Positions 50,436 through 62,246 of a stretch of 64,000 bases of DNA are shown here, one piece after another; within the stretch, counting starts at the first letter, position 1, and every line of letters starts with the position of its first letter. The position numbers were made by a program, and so were the translations under genes. The notes under the pieces are model-generated. The model was not told the origin of the DNA, searched no databases, and saw only the letters and a program-made list of their open reading frames with translations. Source of the DNA: an uncultured Pelagibacteraceae bacterium (GTDB lineage Bacteria; Pseudomonadota; Alphaproteobacteria; Pelagibacterales; Pelagibacteraceae); NCBI GenBank assembly GCA_902622545.1, contig CACNQD010000001.1:248001-312000 (forward strand), written 5' to 3'.

Positions 50436-51175
50436 TTAATTATTTTATCCATATAATTACTCAAAATTTTTAAGTCTTTCACTCTTGAAAGACTATGGTC
50501 TCCTTTTTTTATTTTTATAAATTTTTTCTTTGAATTTGGGAATACTTTTAATATTTTTTTTGACAAACTTTGAGGTACCACATTATCCTTTTCACCATGT
50601 AAAAGATATACCGGAAACTTTGATTTACTTTTTTTATTAAGAACTTTATTCTTTCGACCATCTTTAATAATTTTCAAAGTAATTTTATACGAATAGTCAT
50701 CGTTTTCTAAATTGTAATATTTATTTTTAAGTAACAAATTTTTATTTTTTCTACTTAATTTTTTCCATATCAACCTATCCAGAAATTCTGGCGCTGCTCC
50801 AATTCCGATAAAACCTACTATATTTTTAAAATATTTGAGCTGAATTAAACCTAACCACGCCCCTAAACTAGATCCTATAATTATTATTTTTTTGTTAAAT
50901 AGTTTTTTTTTAATAATGAATTTAACATCATTAGACCAACTAGTAATAGTTCCTGTTTCAAATTTACCATATGATTTACCATGACCAGAGTATTCAAGAC
51001 CCATAAAACCAACTTTCCTTTTTTTACATTGTTTCATTAAATAATTAGGTTTCTTACCAGTCAAATCTGACTTCAAGCCATGTAAAAAAACTACAAAAAT
51101 ATCAGATTTAGGATCTTTAAATATAACCCTAATTTTCTTGTTTGTTTTATATTTTATAAATTTAAATTTAGTCAT
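50411..51175 (-). CDS. Alpha/beta hydrolase
   Basis: VFLHGLKSD, IIGSSLGAWLGL nucleophile elbow, LLHGEKDNVVP, KGDHSLS. Confidence 0.88.
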   Translation of the reverse strand: MTKFKFIKYKTNKKIRVIFKDPKSDIFVVFLHGLKSDLTGKKPNYLMKQCKKRKVGFMGLEYSGHGKSYGKFETGTITSWSNDVKFIIKKKLFNKKIIIIGSSLGAWLGLIQLKYFKNIVGFIGIGAAPEFLDRLIWKKLSRKNKNLLLKNKYYNLENDDYSYKITLKIIKDGRKNKVLNKKSKSKFPVYLLHGEKDNVVPQSLSKKILKVFPNSKKKFIKIKKGDHSLSRVKDLKILSNYMDKIINYCAKPSL

Positions 51176-51211
51176 AAAGAATTACAAAATATGATAATAT
51201 AAGAATATTAT

Positions 51212-52369
51212 ATGTCATCTAAATTAAAAGTTTTACAAGTAATACCTAGATTAGACTACGGAGGAGCTGAAATAGGGTGTTATGACCTGGCGCATTATTT
51301 AAGTGAACAAAAAAGCAAATCTTATATTGCAACTAGTGGAGGCAAATTAATTAAATATATAAATAAAAAAAAAGTTAAATTAATTAAAACCCCAGTTCAC
51401 AGTAAAAATCCGATATTAATGATTTTAAATATCTTTATCTTATCATTAATTGTTCTTTTTTTTAGAATTAACATCATCCATGTTAGAAGTAGGGCACCTG
51501 CTTGGTCGTGTTATTTTGCTGCAAAAATTACTCGGTGTAAGTTGGTTACTACCTTCCATGGGACATACAACTTTAATTCATCATTAAAAAAATATTATAA
51601 TTCAATTATGCTTAAGTCAGATTGTGTAATAGCTGGCTCAAATTTTATATTTAAACATATTTCAGAAAATTATCCTGAGTATGTTCCAAAAATGAAAAAA
51701 TTTTTAGTAATATTTAGAGGTATTAATACAGAATATTATGATCCAAATAATATCAACAAAAAAGAAAGAGCAAAATTTTTTACAAAATTAAATATCGAAG
51801 CAGGTAAAAAGATTATTCTTATGCCCGGACGACTTACAGAATGGAAAGGTCAAGAGTTGTTAATAGAATCTTTAAATATTTTAAAAACCAATTTTGGATA
51901 CAAAAACTTTGTAGCCATTATTTTGGGGTCAGATCAAGGAAGAGATGCCTATAAAAAAAAACTACTAAGACTGGTTGAACAACATAGACTAAATAATGAT
52001 GTTATTTTTTTAGAACACGCAAATTCAATGCCTGTTGCATATAGCATAGCAAATGTAGTTATATCTGCCTCAATTGAACCCGAAGCTTTTGGAAGAGTTT
52101 CTGTAGAGGCTCAATCAATGAAAAGACCAATTATAGCAAGTGATATTGGTGGTTCTAAAGAGACTATTATAGATAATAGAACTGGATTGCTATTTAAGTC
52201 AGCAGACCCAAAATCTCTAAGTGAAAAAATTGATAATATTTTTAGATCTGATGATACAACGCTAAATGCCATGGGAAATAGTGGAAGAAAAAACGTTGAA
52301 CAAAAATTTAATGTTGAAAAAATGTGTTTTTCAACTTATTCAGAATATAAAAAACTAATAAATGCCTAA
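51212..52369 (+). CDS. Glycosyltransferase family 4 protein
   Basis: PRLDYGGAEIGCYDLAHYL, LMPGRLTEWKGQELLIESL, EPEAFGRVSVEAQSMKRPIIASDIGGSKETI. Confidence 0.9.
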   Translation: MSSKLKVLQVIPRLDYGGAEIGCYDLAHYLSEQKSKSYIATSGGKLIKYINKKKVKLIKTPVHSKNPILMILNIFILSLIVLFFRINIIHVRSRAPAWSCYFAAKITRCKLVTTFHGTYNFNSSLKKYYNSIMLKSDCVIAGSNFIFKHISENYPEYVPKMKKFLVIFRGINTEYYDPNNINKKERAKFFTKLNIEAGKKIILMPGRLTEWKGQELLIESLNILKTNFGYKNFVAIILGSDQGRDAYKKKLLRLVEQHRLNNDVIFLEHANSMPVAYSIANVVISASIEPEAFGRVSVEAQSMKRPIIASDIGGSKETIIDNRTGLLFKSADPKSLSEKIDNIFRSDDTTLNAMGNSGRKNVEQKFNVEKMCFSTYSEYKKLINA

Positions 52370-54278
52370 TATAACTTTACCAGATGGAAAAAAGTTATCT
52401 TTTGATGAAAAGGTAACAGGAAAACAGATTGTAGAAAAAATTAGTAAGTCATTAGCCAAAGAAGCACTTATAATGAGTGTTGATGGAAATCTAAAAGACT
52501 TAAGTTTCGAAATAGAAAAAGATTCTAAAGTAAAAATTTTAACATCAAAAGATGATGATGGTTTAGATACCATTAGACACGACACTGCTCATATTTTAGC
52601 AATGGCTGTGCAAGAGTTATTTCCTGGAACCCAGGTCACAATTGGTCCAACAATAGAAAATGGATTTTATTATGATTTTGCAAGAAAGGAACCTTTCACG
52701 GAGTCTGATTTAAAAAAAATAGAGACTAAAATGTCAGAGATAGTTGACAGGAATGAAACTACTTATAGAGAAGTTTGGGAAAGAGACAAAGCAATTACTC
52801 ATTTTAAAAAAATGGGAGAAAATTATAAAGCTGAAATTATTCAAGACATTCCCAAAGGTGAGGATATTTCAATTTATTTTCACGGCAAATGGCATGATCT
52901 TTGCAGAGGTCCACATTTACCTTCGACTGGTAGAATTGGTAAACATTTTAAACTAACAAAGGTTGCGGGCGCGTATTGGAGAGGTGATTCAAAAAATGAA
53001 ATGTTACAAAGAATCTATGGAACATCTTGGGCATCAAAAAAGGATTTAGAGGATTATTTAAAAAGATTAGAAGAGGCTGAAAAAAGAGATCACAGAAAAT
53101 TGGGCAAAGAGATGAATCTTTTTCATTTTAGAGAGGAAAGTCCTGGAGCAGTTTTTTGGCATGAAAAAGGATGGAACTTATTTCAAAAGCTAGTTAATTA
53201 TATGAGGAAAAAGCAGCAAGATGCAGGTTATAAAGAAATTAACACTCCCGAAATATTAGATAGATCTTTATGGGAAAAATCTGGACATTGGGAAAAATTT
53301 GGTGCTCATATGTATACTTCACAAACCCCAGATGAGAAAATTTTCGCAGTTAAACCAATGAATTGCCCTGGGTGTGTTCAGGTATTTAATCAAGGATTGA
53401 AAAGCTACAGAGACCTTCCGCTTAAAATGTCAGAGTTTGGAAAAGTTCATAGGTATGAACCATCTGGTGCTTTACATGGATTATTAAGGGTAAGAGCTTT
53501 TACGCAGGACGATGCACATATTTTTTGCACTGAGGATCAAATAACAGAACAATCGCTTTCTATAACAAATTTAATTCTGGAAATTTACAAAGATTTGGGT
53601 TTTAAAAATGTTATTCTTAAATACTCAGATAGACCAGATCTAAGAGTTGGTAGTGACGCAGTTTGGGACAAGTCTGAAAAAGCTTTGCTGAAAGCAGTAA
53701 AAGAAACAAAACTAGATTACAGTATAAATAAAGGTGAGGGTGCTTTTTATGGTCCAAAAATTGAATTCGTTCTAAGAGATGCAATTGGTAGAGATTGGCA
53801 ATGTGGAACGTTGCAAGTAGATCTTAATTTACCAGAAAGATTAGGAGCATCATATGTAGAGAAAGATGGCTCTAAAAAAGTTCCAGTCATGTTGCATAGA
53901 GCTTTATTTGGATCACTTGAAAGATTTATAGGAATATTAATTGAAAATTATTCCGGCAAACTTCCATTTTGGATTAGTCCTTTACAAACTGTTGTAATAC
54001 CTGTTTCAGATGAGTTCGACGAGTATTCAAAAAAAGTAAATAAACAATTAATCGATGCAGGTTTTTCATCAGAGGTAGATCTTAAAAATCATAACTTAAA
54101 TTATAAAATTAGAGATCATTCGTTATCAAAAGTACCAATTTTATTAATATGTGGAAAAAAAGAAGTTGACTCTAACAGTGTAACTATTAGAAGATTGGAT
54201 TCTAATAAACAGGAAAATATAGAATTGAAAAAATTTATAACTACCCACCAAGCTTTAAACAAAGCCCCTTCTTTATAA
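52362..54278 (+). CDS. thrS: Threonyl-tRNA synthetase
   Basis: TGS domain, RHDTAHILAMAV, MNCPGCVQVF, RAFTQDDAHIFC, VMLHRALFGSLERFIGIL. Confidence 0.97.
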   Translation: MPNITLPDGKKLSFDEKVTGKQIVEKISKSLAKEALIMSVDGNLKDLSFEIEKDSKVKILTSKDDDGLDTIRHDTAHILAMAVQELFPGTQVTIGPTIENGFYYDFARKEPFTESDLKKIETKMSEIVDRNETTYREVWERDKAITHFKKMGENYKAEIIQDIPKGEDISIYFHGKWHDLCRGPHLPSTGRIGKHFKLTKVAGAYWRGDSKNEMLQRIYGTSWASKKDLEDYLKRLEEAEKRDHRKLGKEMNLFHFREESPGAVFWHEKGWNLFQKLVNYMRKKQQDAGYKEINTPEILDRSLWEKSGHWEKFGAHMYTSQTPDEKIFAVKPMNCPGCVQVFNQGLKSYRDLPLKMSEFGKVHRYEPSGALHGLLRVRAFTQDDAHIFCTEDQITEQSLSITNLILEIYKDLGFKNVILKYSDRPDLRVGSDAVWDKSEKALLKAVKETKLDYSINKGEGAFYGPKIEFVLRDAIGRDWQCGTLQVDLNLPERLGASYVEKDGSKKVPVMLHRALFGSLERFIGILIENYSGKLPFWISPLQTVVIPVSDEFDEYSKKVNKQLIDAGFSSEVDLKNHNLNYKIRDHSLSKVPILLICGKKEVDSNSVTIRRLDSNKQENIELKKFITTHQALNKAPSL

Positions 54279-54824
54279 GTGCCAGATTTTAAACAAAATT
54301 ATTTTCAAAGAAGAACCAAACATAAAGGACCAAGATCCAATAATCGGATTGTTTCAGCAGAAGTTCAAGTTATTTCAAGCGATGGACAAAATCTAGGAAT
54401 ACTTAATACGCAAGAAGCAATTACAATTGCCAAAAATGAAGGATTAGATTTAATCGAAATAGCTCAGAATGCTAAGCCTCCAGTTTGTAAAATAATGGAT
54501 ATGGGTAAATATAAGTATGATGCGCAAAAAAAAGCAAACAAAGCCAAAAAGAAACAAAAGAAAATTGAGATAAAAGAAATAAAATTAAGACCAGTTACTG
54601 AAATTCATGACTATACCTTTAAGATTAAAAATGCTCAAAAGTTTCTTTCAAAAGGAGACAAAGTGAAATTTACTATAAAATTTAAAGGAAGAGAATTACA
54701 ACACTCAAATTTAGGCGATGAACTAATGCAAAAGATTAAAACAGATATGGAAAAACTTGGAAAAGTTGAACTCCAACCAAAATTTGATGGTAAACAAATG
54801 ATTATGATCATGCAGCCTATTTAA
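54279..54824 (+). CDS. infC: Translation initiation factor IF-3 (GTG start directly after thrS stop)
   Basis: NNRIVSAEVQVISSDGQNLGIL, DLIEIAQNAKPPVCKIMDMGKYKY, KEIKLRPVTEIHDY. Confidence 0.95.
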   Translation: MPDFKQNYFQRRTKHKGPRSNNRIVSAEVQVISSDGQNLGILNTQEAITIAKNEGLDLIEIAQNAKPPVCKIMDMGKYKYDAQKKANKAKKKQKKIEIKEIKLRPVTEIHDYTFKIKNAQKFLSKGDKVKFTIKFKGRELQHSNLGDELMQKIKTDMEKLGKVELQPKFDGKQMIMIMQPI

Positions 54825-54832
54825 TAAATATC

Positions 54833-54861
54833 TTGTAAATTTATTATTATATTTGTATAAC
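54833..54861 (+). promoter_or_regulatory. rpmI promoter TTGTAA-N17-(TG)TATAAC
   Basis: -35 54833-54838, -10 54856-54861, 10 nt from -10 to ATG; same geometry as rpsT promoter. Confidence 0.55.
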
Positions 54862-54871
54862 CCTCGCACTT

Positions 54872-55078
54872 ATGCCAAAACTAAAGACTAAAAGTTCAGC
54901 AAAAAAAAGATTTAAAATTTCTGCAAGAGGAAAAGTTATTATGCCTCAAGCTGGTAAAAGGCACGGAATGATAAAAAGAACGAATTCACAAATTAGAAAA
55001 CAAAGGGGTACGACTGTGATGTCTAAGCAAGACAGTAAAATAGTTAAATCATATATGCCCTATAATTTAAGAGGATAA
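54872..55078 (+). CDS. rpmI: 50S ribosomal protein L35
   Basis: [22 protein letters not shown]. Confidence 0.96.
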   Translation: MPKLKTKSSAKKRFKISARGKVIMPQAGKRHGMIKRTNSQIRKQRGTTVMSKQDSKIVKSYMPYNLRG

Positions 55079-55082
55079 TAAG

Positions 55083-55439
55083 ATGCCAAGAGTTAAACGA
55101 GGTGTAACAAGTAGAGCAAAGCATAAAAAAGTTTTAAAAGCGGTAAAGGGCCAATGGGGAAGAAGAAAAAATACTATTCGAGTTGCAAGACAGGCTATGG
55201 AAAAATCCATGCAGTACGCTTACAGAGACAGAAGAAATAAAAAAAGAGAATTTAAATCATTATGGATCCAAAGGATTAATGCTGGCGTAAGATTAGAAGG
55301 TTTAACTTATTCAAAATTTATATATGCGTTAAATAAATCAGGTATAAAAATAGATAGAAAAATTCTTGCTGAAATAGCTTACGATAATCCTGAAGCATTC
55401 AAATCTATTGTTAAAAAAGCGCAAGCCGCACTAAAGTAA
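55083..55439 (+). CDS. rplT: 50S ribosomal protein L20
   Basis: [35 protein letters not shown]. Confidence 0.97.
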   Translation: MPRVKRGVTSRAKHKKVLKAVKGQWGRRKNTIRVARQAMEKSMQYAYRDRRNKKREFKSLWIQRINAGVRLEGLTYSKFIYALNKSGIKIDRKILAEIAYDNPEAFKSIVKKAQAALK

Positions 55440-55482
55440 TCTTAGGTATTGTTTTTATTTGTTTAAGAAATAATCTGTAATT

Positions 55483-56550
55483 ATGTCAGATTTTGAAAAA
55501 AAAGTTTTAGAATTTAAAAATAAATTAGATCAAACCCAAGACGTTAAATTAGTTGAAACTATTCGTTCAGAAATTTTTGGAAAAAATGGGTTTATTAATC
55601 AAGAGTTTAAAAAGATTGGAAGCTTGTCAGCTGATGAAAAAAAGAATTTTGCGTCCTCTATAAATAAAGCAAAGCAAGATCTTCAAAATATTATTAGATC
55701 TAAAGAAAACGAAGTTTTAAATAAAGAGCTTAATGAAAAATTAGAGAAGGAAAAAATAGATGTAACTTTACCTGAGAAAGATTTTAAAATTGGTAAAATT
55801 CACCCTGTTTCACAAGTAATAGATGAAATCTCTTGTATATTTTCAGAAATTGGTTTTTCCGTTGAAGAAGGTCCAGATGTTGAAAATGACTACAATAATT
55901 TTACAGCATTAAACACACCTGAAAATCATCCCGCAAAAGATATGCACGACACATTTTACCTTGATAAAAATATGAAAACACTATTAAGAACTCATACTTC
56001 CCCAGTTCAAGTTAGAACTATGTTAAAGGGCAAACCTCCTTTTAAAATTATAGCTCCAGGAAGAACATATAGAAGTGATAGCGACCAAACTCATACTCCA
56101 ATGTTTCATCAATTAGAGGGATTACACATCGATAAAAATATAAATATGGGTCATTTAAAAGGTTGTCTAAATTATTTCATAAAGGAATTTTTTGAGGTCA
56201 AAAAAATTAAAATGAGATTTAGACCAAGCCATTTCCCATTCACCGAACCTTCTGCAGAAGTTGATATTGGTTATAGAATTGAAAACAATAAAATAATAAT
56301 AGGCGAGGGAGATAAATGGCTTGAAATTTTAGGTTGTGGAATGGTCCATCCAAATGTTTTAAAAAATTGCAAAGTTAACTCAAAAATATACCAAGGTTTC
56401 GCTTTTGGAATAGGAATTGATAGATTGGCAATGTTAAAGTATGGAATTAATGATCTTCGATCTTTTTTTGAATGTGATTACAGATGGTTGAATTATTATG
56501 GTTTTGATCCACTGGATGTTCCTACAAACTATAGAGGATTAAGTAGATGA
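55483..56550 (+). CDS. pheS: Phenylalanyl-tRNA synthetase alpha subunit
   Basis: [54 protein letters not shown]. Confidence 0.97.
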   Translation: MSDFEKKVLEFKNKLDQTQDVKLVETIRSEIFGKNGFINQEFKKIGSLSADEKKNFASSINKAKQDLQNIIRSKENEVLNKELNEKLEKEKIDVTLPEKDFKIGKIHPVSQVIDEISCIFSEIGFSVEEGPDVENDYNNFTALNTPENHPAKDMHDTFYLDKNMKTLLRTHTSPVQVRTMLKGKPPFKIIAPGRTYRSDSDQTHTPMFHQLEGLHIDKNINMGHLKGCLNYFIKEFFEVKKIKMRFRPSHFPFTEPSAEVDIGYRIENNKIIIGEGDKWLEILGCGMVHPNVLKNCKVNSKIYQGFAFGIGIDRLAMLKYGINDLRSFFECDYRWLNYYGFDPLDVPTNYRGLSR

Positions 56551-58919
56551 AATTCACAAAGGATTGGCTAGATATTCACCTAAAGTCAAAAAAAAAGGAA
56601 TCTCAAATTATAGATAAATTAAATAATATCGGATTAGAAGTAGAAAAGATAGAACCAATAAAAAATGAATTAAGTGATTTTGTAATTGCAAAAATTATTA
56701 AAGCTAACAAACATCCCAATGCAGATAGATTAAAATTATGCGAGGTTGATATTGGTGAAAATAAAGTTGTTAAAGTTGTATGTGGAGCACCAAATGCAAA
56801 AGATGGTCTTTTAACTATATATGCTCCGCCTGGTTCTGTGATCCCAAAAAATGGAATGAAATTAGAGGTCTCAAAAATAAGAGGTGAAACTTCTTATGGA
56901 ATGCTTTGCTCTGAATCTGAACTGAAATTATCAGATGAAAGTGAGGGAATAATTGAGCTAAATAGTAAAAATAATAATAAAATTGGCAAAACTTATTTTG
57001 GTAATTCTAATAAAGACAATGTAATTGAACTATCAATTACACCAAATAGACCAGATTGTTTGGGGGTAAGAGGTATAGCTAGAGATCTAGCAGCGTGTGA
57101 TTTTGGTGATTTAAAAGAATTAAAAAAAACAAAATTAAATAAAAAAATTAAGCATAATTTAAAAGTAAAAATTGAAAAAGACAAAAATCAAGCTTGTTAC
57201 GCATTTGGCAGTTGCATAATTAGAAATATCAATAATAAAGAGAGTCCAGGCTGGTTAAAGAATAGAATTTTAGCATTAGGTTTAAGACCAATATCTGCAG
57301 TCGTTGATATTACAAATTATGTAATGTTTGATTTAAATAGACCCCTCCACGCTTATGATTTAGATAAAATTAAAAACAGAATCATTATAAGAAATTCAAA
57401 AAAAGGTGAAATTTTAAAAGCACTCGATAATAACAATTATACTTTAGAGGAAAATATGTGCGTTATAGCTGATGACGACGGTCCACTAGGATTAGGTGGT
57501 ATAATTGGTGGGACTAGGTCTGGCACGGAGATAGATACTAAAAACATTTTAATTGAGTCCGCTTATTTTGATCCTGAAATAACCAGAAAAACCGCTAAAA
57601 ACTTAGATTTAAATAGTGATGCTAAGTTTAGATTTGAAAGAGGCATAGATCCTAATTCAGTTGTGTCAGGTCTAGAGGCAGCAGCTGATTTAATAACAAG
57701 TATTTGTGGTGGCGAAGTTTCTAAATTTGATATCCAACAAAATAAAAGATTTAAATCATTAGAAATCAAATTTGATCCAAGCATTGTAACTAAAACAATA
57801 GGAATAAATATTAAATCAAATCAAATATTAAAAATTTTAACAAAACTAGGTTTTAATTTGAAAAAAAAAGGAAAGATTTTTTCGGTAAAAGTTCCAACCT
57901 GGAGACCAGATATCTTTGGTGAAATTGATTTAGTTGAGGAAGTTATTAGAATTATGGGATTAGATAATGTCAAATCCATTGAACCTGAAAAAATCAGAAT
58001 TAAACCAACACTTAATTTTTATCAAAAACATTTTCACTTAGCCCAAAGATCAGTTGCATCCAAAGGTTATTTTGAGACTGTCACTTGGTCATTTACTGAT
58101 GAAAAATTAAACGATAGTTTTAAAGAAGAAATAGATACTATAAAAATTGTTAATCCAATCAGTTCTGATCTAAATGTCTTAAGAAATTCATTATATCCAA
58201 ATTTAATATTTTATATGGAAAAAAATTCTAAAAGAGGTTTTGATGATCAGTCACTTTTTGAAATTGGACCGGTTTTTACAGGAAAAAAACCAGGCGAACA
58301 AATAACAGTTGTGTGTGGACTAAAAAGACAAAGTGTTAGTGACAAACAACAAGGGGAAATTGATGTATTTGAAATAAAAAAAGATTTTATCCAAACACTA
58401 ACGGAACTAGGAATTAATAAAGATGAGTTTAGAATCGAAGCCAAAACTCCTAGCTATTATCATCCTGGAATATCTGGATCTATTTATTCAAAAAAATATA
58501 ATCTATTGCTTGGTTATTTTGGTGAGCTGCATCCAAAGATTACAAAAAAAACATTTGGCTTTGAGTTACTTCTTGAAAATATAGTAGAATATAAAAGTAG
58601 AACAAATAAGGTTAAAGAAAGTATTAGTTTTTCAGATTATCAAAAATCAGACAGAGACTTTGCATTTGTAGTGGATAAAAATATTAATGCACAAAATTTA
58701 ACGGATGTAATATCAGATATTGATAAATCTTTAATAAAAGATATTAAAATTTTTGATGTATATGAAGGTGAAAATATTCCTCCTGGAAAAAAATCAATAG
58801 CCTTAAAAGTAACAATACAATCTGACCATAAAACATTAAATGAAAACGATTTAACAGATATTTCAAACAAAATTGTTAATTCTGTTGAGGAAAAAATTGG
58901 TGCAAAACTAAGATCATAA
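56547..58919 (+). CDS. pheT: Phenylalanyl-tRNA synthetase beta subunit
   Basis: [73 protein letters not shown]. Confidence 0.97.
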   Translation: MKFTKDWLDIHLKSKKKESQIIDKLNNIGLEVEKIEPIKNELSDFVIAKIIKANKHPNADRLKLCEVDIGENKVVKVVCGAPNAKDGLLTIYAPPGSVIPKNGMKLEVSKIRGETSYGMLCSESELKLSDESEGIIELNSKNNNKIGKTYFGNSNKDNVIELSITPNRPDCLGVRGIARDLAACDFGDLKELKKTKLNKKIKHNLKVKIEKDKNQACYAFGSCIIRNINNKESPGWLKNRILALGLRPISAVVDITNYVMFDLNRPLHAYDLDKIKNRIIIRNSKKGEILKALDNNNYTLEENMCVIADDDGPLGLGGIIGGTRSGTEIDTKNILIESAYFDPEITRKTAKNLDLNSDAKFRFERGIDPNSVVSGLEAAADLITSICGGEVSKFDIQQNKRFKSLEIKFDPSIVTKTIGINIKSNQILKILTKLGFNLKKKGKIFSVKVPTWRPDIFGEIDLVEEVIRIMGLDNVKSIEPEKIRIKPTLNFYQKHFHLAQRSVASKGYFETVTWSFTDEKLNDSFKEEIDTIKIVNPISSDLNVLRNSLYPNLIFYMEKNSKRGFDDQSLFEIGPVFTGKKPGEQITVVCGLKRQSVSDKQQGEIDVFEIKKDFIQTLTELGINKDEFRIEAKTPSYYHPGISGSIYSKKYNLLLGYFGELHPKITKKTFGFELLLENIVEYKSRTNKVKESISFSDYQKSDRDFAFVVDKNINAQNLTDVISDIDKSLIKDIKIFDVYEGENIPPGKKSIALKVTIQSDHKTLNENDLTDISNKIVNSVEEKIGAKLRS

Positions 58920-60728
58920 ATGTCTACTCTTGATAATATTAGAAACTTTGCAATCATTGCACATATTGATCATGGAAAATCAACGATCGCAGATAGAATA
59001 ATTCAGTTATGTGGGGGATTAACTGAGCGTGAGATGAAAGAGCAAGTTTTAGACTCAATGGATATTGAGAGAGAAAGAGGAATAACTATCAAAGCTCAAA
59101 CAGTTAAACTTAAATATAAATCTAAAGATGGCAAGGATTATATACTTAATATAATTGATACCCCCGGGCATGTAGACTTTAGTTATGAAGTGAGCAGATC
59201 TCTATATGCTTGCGAGGGCTCTATACTAATTGTTGACAGTACCCAGGGTGTTGAGGCTCAAACCTTAGCAAATGTATATCAGGCCTTAGATACAAATCAT
59301 GAAATTATACCTATTTTAAATAAAGTAGATCTGCCTGCCTCAGACCTTGAAAGAACAAGAAAACAGATAGAAGATGTTATTGGTATTGAAACTTCAAACT
59401 CAGTGCCGTGTTCAGGTAAAACCGGAGAAGGTATCGGAGAAATATTAGAGCAGATAATTTCAGTATTGCCTTCTCCAAAAGGAAGAGTAGATGAAGATTT
59501 AAAATGTTTACTCGTGGATAGTTGGTATGACTCTTACCTTGGAGTTATTATTTTGGCCAGAGTAATTGATGGAAAAATAAAAAAAAATATGAAGATTAAA
59601 ATGATGTCCTCAAATAGAGAATACACTGTTGAAAAAGTTGGAGTATTCACTCCCAAACCAATAGATGTAGAGGAATTAAATTCAGGCGAAATTGGATTTA
59701 TTATAACTGGGATAAAAAATCTTTCAGAAACTAAAGTCGGAGATACTATTTGTGACTCACTAAATCCTATTAAAGAAGCTTTACCTGGCTTTAAACCAAG
59801 TAAACCGGTTGTATTTTGTGGTTTATTTCCAGTTGATAGTTCTGAATACCAAAAATTAAAAGACGGTCTCGCGAAGTTAAAATTAAATGATGCAAGTTTT
59901 TCATACGATCCAGAGTCATCTTCTGCATTAGGCTTAGGGTTTAGATGTGGATTTTTAGGTCTCTTGCATTTAGAAATAATAACTGAGAGACTAGAGAGAG
60001 AATTTGATATAAATTTGCTAACCACAACCCCTGGAGTTGTTTATAAAGTACACTTAAACAACGGTAAGATTATAGATTTGCAAAATCCATCTAGTTTACC
60101 AGATCCAACTTTAATAAAAATGATAGAGGAACCATGGATTAAGGCCACAATAATAAGTCCTGATCAATACCTAGGCTCTATCATGAAATTATGCCAAAGC
60201 AAAAGAGGAATACAAAAAAATTTAAGTTACTCCGGTAATAGAGCAGTCATCAATTATGAGATACCATTAAATGAGGTTGTGTTTGATTTTAATGATCGCT
60301 TAAAATCAATGACAAGTGGATATGCTAGTTTTGATTATGAAATAATAGGACATAGAGAAGGAGATTTAGTTAAACTTGGAATATTAGTTAATTCAGAACC
60401 TGTAGATGCACTTGCAATGATGGTTCACAAAGATTTTGCTCAAACAATAGGAAGAGAAGTTTGTGAAAAATTAAAAGATTTAATTCCTAGGCATAATTTT
60501 ATGATACCTATTCAAGCTGCAATAGGTGGAAAGATAATAGCTAGAGAAACCATTAAAGGATTTAAAAAAGATGTACTCACAAAAATCCATGGAGGAGGCG
60601 CGTTAGATAGAAAAAGGAAACTTTTAGAAAAACAAAAAAAAGGTAAGGCAAAAGCTAAACAATTTGGAAGAGTAGAAATACCACAGGAAGCTTTTATTGG
60701 TGTATTAAAAATTAATAAAGAACGTTAG
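58920..60728 (+). CDS. lepA: Elongation factor 4
   Basis: [45 protein letters not shown]-terminal [19 protein letters not shown]. Confidence 0.98.
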   Translation: MSTLDNIRNFAIIAHIDHGKSTIADRIIQLCGGLTEREMKEQVLDSMDIERERGITIKAQTVKLKYKSKDGKDYILNIIDTPGHVDFSYEVSRSLYACEGSILIVDSTQGVEAQTLANVYQALDTNHEIIPILNKVDLPASDLERTRKQIEDVIGIETSNSVPCSGKTGEGIGEILEQIISVLPSPKGRVDEDLKCLLVDSWYDSYLGVIILARVIDGKIKKNMKIKMMSSNREYTVEKVGVFTPKPIDVEELNSGEIGFIITGIKNLSETKVGDTICDSLNPIKEALPGFKPSKPVVFCGLFPVDSSEYQKLKDGLAKLKLNDASFSYDPESSSALGLGFRCGFLGLLHLEIITERLEREFDINLLTTTPGVVYKVHLNNGKIIDLQNPSSLPDPTLIKMIEEPWIKATIISPDQYLGSIMKLCQSKRGIQKNLSYSGNRAVINYEIPLNEVVFDFNDRLKSMTSGYASFDYEIIGHREGDLVKLGILVNSEPVDALAMMVHKDFAQTIGREVCEKLKDLIPRHNFMIPIQAAIGGKIIARETIKGFKKDVLTKIHGGGALDRKRKLLEKQKKGKAKAKQFGRVEIPQEAFIGVLKINKER

Positions 60729-60730
60729 CC

Positions 60731-61432
60731 ATGAAATTTATTAGAGAAAACATCAGAAAATTAAAATATAAGATTAAATTTTTAAATATAAAAAATATTA
60801 ACAGAACATATATTTCTAATTTTTCGTCTAATCCAAAACTGTCTAATCTGATGAACCATTATGGTAGCGATAAAGGAGGTAAAAATAACCATCATAATTA
60901 TGCAGATTATTACTCAGAAATTTTTTTTCATAAAAGAAGTGAAGTAAAAAATTTTTTGGAAATAGGCCTAGGTACGAATGATGTAAATTTACCTAGCAAT
61001 ATGGGTAAAGATGGAATTCCCTTAGCTTCACTTAAAGCTTGGAGAGATTATTTTTATAATGCAAATATATTCGGTGCAGACATCGATAAGAATATCCTTA
61101 AAAATGAAAATAGAATTAAAACTTTTTATGTAGACCAAACTAATCCTGTTACAATTGATAAAATGTTCAAAGATATTGGAGTGGACAATTTTGATATAAT
61201 TTTAGAGGATGGTTTGCATGAATTTAATGCAAATATTTGCTTTTTTGAAAATTCTATAAAATATCTTTCATCAAAAGGAACATATATAATTGAGGATGTT
61301 TATTATAAAGATCAAGAAAAATTCATTAACTATTTTAAAAAGCTAAACTATAATTTTTCAATTATAGATATTTACCATGAATTAAATATTTCTAATAATT
61401 GCTTAATAGTAATAAAAAAAAATAATGATTAA
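60731..61432 (+). CDS. Putative SAM-dependent methyltransferase (sugar O-methyltransferase-like)
   Basis: NHYGSDKGGKNNHHNYADYYSEIF, NFLEIGLGTND, FGADIDKNIL, DIILEDGLHEF. Confidence 0.7.
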   Translation: MKFIRENIRKLKYKIKFLNIKNINRTYISNFSSNPKLSNLMNHYGSDKGGKNNHHNYADYYSEIFFHKRSEVKNFLEIGLGTNDVNLPSNMGKDGIPLASLKAWRDYFYNANIFGADIDKNILKNENRIKTFYVDQTNPVTIDKMFKDIGVDNFDIILEDGLHEFNANICFFENSIKYLSSKGTYIIEDVYYKDQEKFINYFKKLNYNFSIIDIYHELNISNNCLIVIKKNND

Positions 61433-62234
61433 AAAAAAAATTTTTGATTGTATTACTTTTTTTGATGAAAACTTGATAACAAACTCCAGATTTGAAATTT
61501 TAAATAATGTTGTAGATTATTTTATAGTTTGTGAATCAAAATACGATCATAAAGGAAGAAGAAAAAAAATTAATTTTAAGTTATTAAACAAAAAATTTAA
61601 GAACAAGGTTAGACACATTGTTATTAATGAGCAATTTCCAAATTTAACAAATTTATGGAAAACTGAGGAATATCAAAGAGAAAAAATTTTTAATAAGTTA
61701 AAAGATGCAAAAGATGATGATTTAATTTTATATTCTGACTCAGATGAGATACCTGATCCAATAAAGATCAAAAATTTAAAATTGAAAAAAAAATATGCAA
61801 TATTTATGCAAAAATTTTATGTTTATAAATTAAATGTTTATAACAAATACGAAAGCCCATGGGAAGGAACAAGAGCTTGTAAAAAAAAAAATTTAAAAAG
61901 TTTTACTTTTTTGAGAAAAAAAATATTAAAAAAAAATTTAGACAAACCGTTTTGGAGACTTAGAATTGAAAAAGATATACAAATAATTAACAATGGTGGA
62001 TGGCATTTCAATAATTTATATACAATTAAAAAAATATCCAAGAAACTCAAAACATTCCAACATACTGAATTTTCAAGTAGATCATTTTCATCTGTTAAGA
62101 CTATTAAAAATAAAATTAAAAATTTAAATGACTTGTTTGGTAGAAATCATAAATATATTAAAATTAAAATAAACAATACATATCCAGATTATATTAGAAA
62201 AAATAAAGAAATTTTTAAGGATTATATAATTTAG
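61425..62234 (+). CDS. GT17-like glycosyltransferase
   Basis: IFDCITFFDENLITNSRFEILNNVVDYFIVCES, LILYSDSDEIPDP, GGWHFNNL. Confidence 0.75.
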   Translation: MIKKKIFDCITFFDENLITNSRFEILNNVVDYFIVCESKYDHKGRRKKINFKLLNKKFKNKVRHIVINEQFPNLTNLWKTEEYQREKIFNKLKDAKDDDLILYSDSDEIPDPIKIKNLKLKKKYAIFMQKFYVYKLNVYNKYESPWEGTRACKKKNLKSFTFLRKKILKKNLDKPFWRLRIEKDIQIINNGGWHFNNLYTIKKISKKLKTFQHTEFSSRSFSSVKTIKNKIKNLNDLFGRNHKYIKIKINNTYPDYIRKNKEIFKDYII

Positions 62235-62246
62235 AATATATTTTAA

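Noticed and set aside
55449-55482. TTGTTT-N16-TAATCT placing the pheS start codon at the predicted transcription start (fully leaderless)
   Set aside because: -10/-35-like hexamers are common at this AT content and there is no second matching case; pheS could also be read through from rplT
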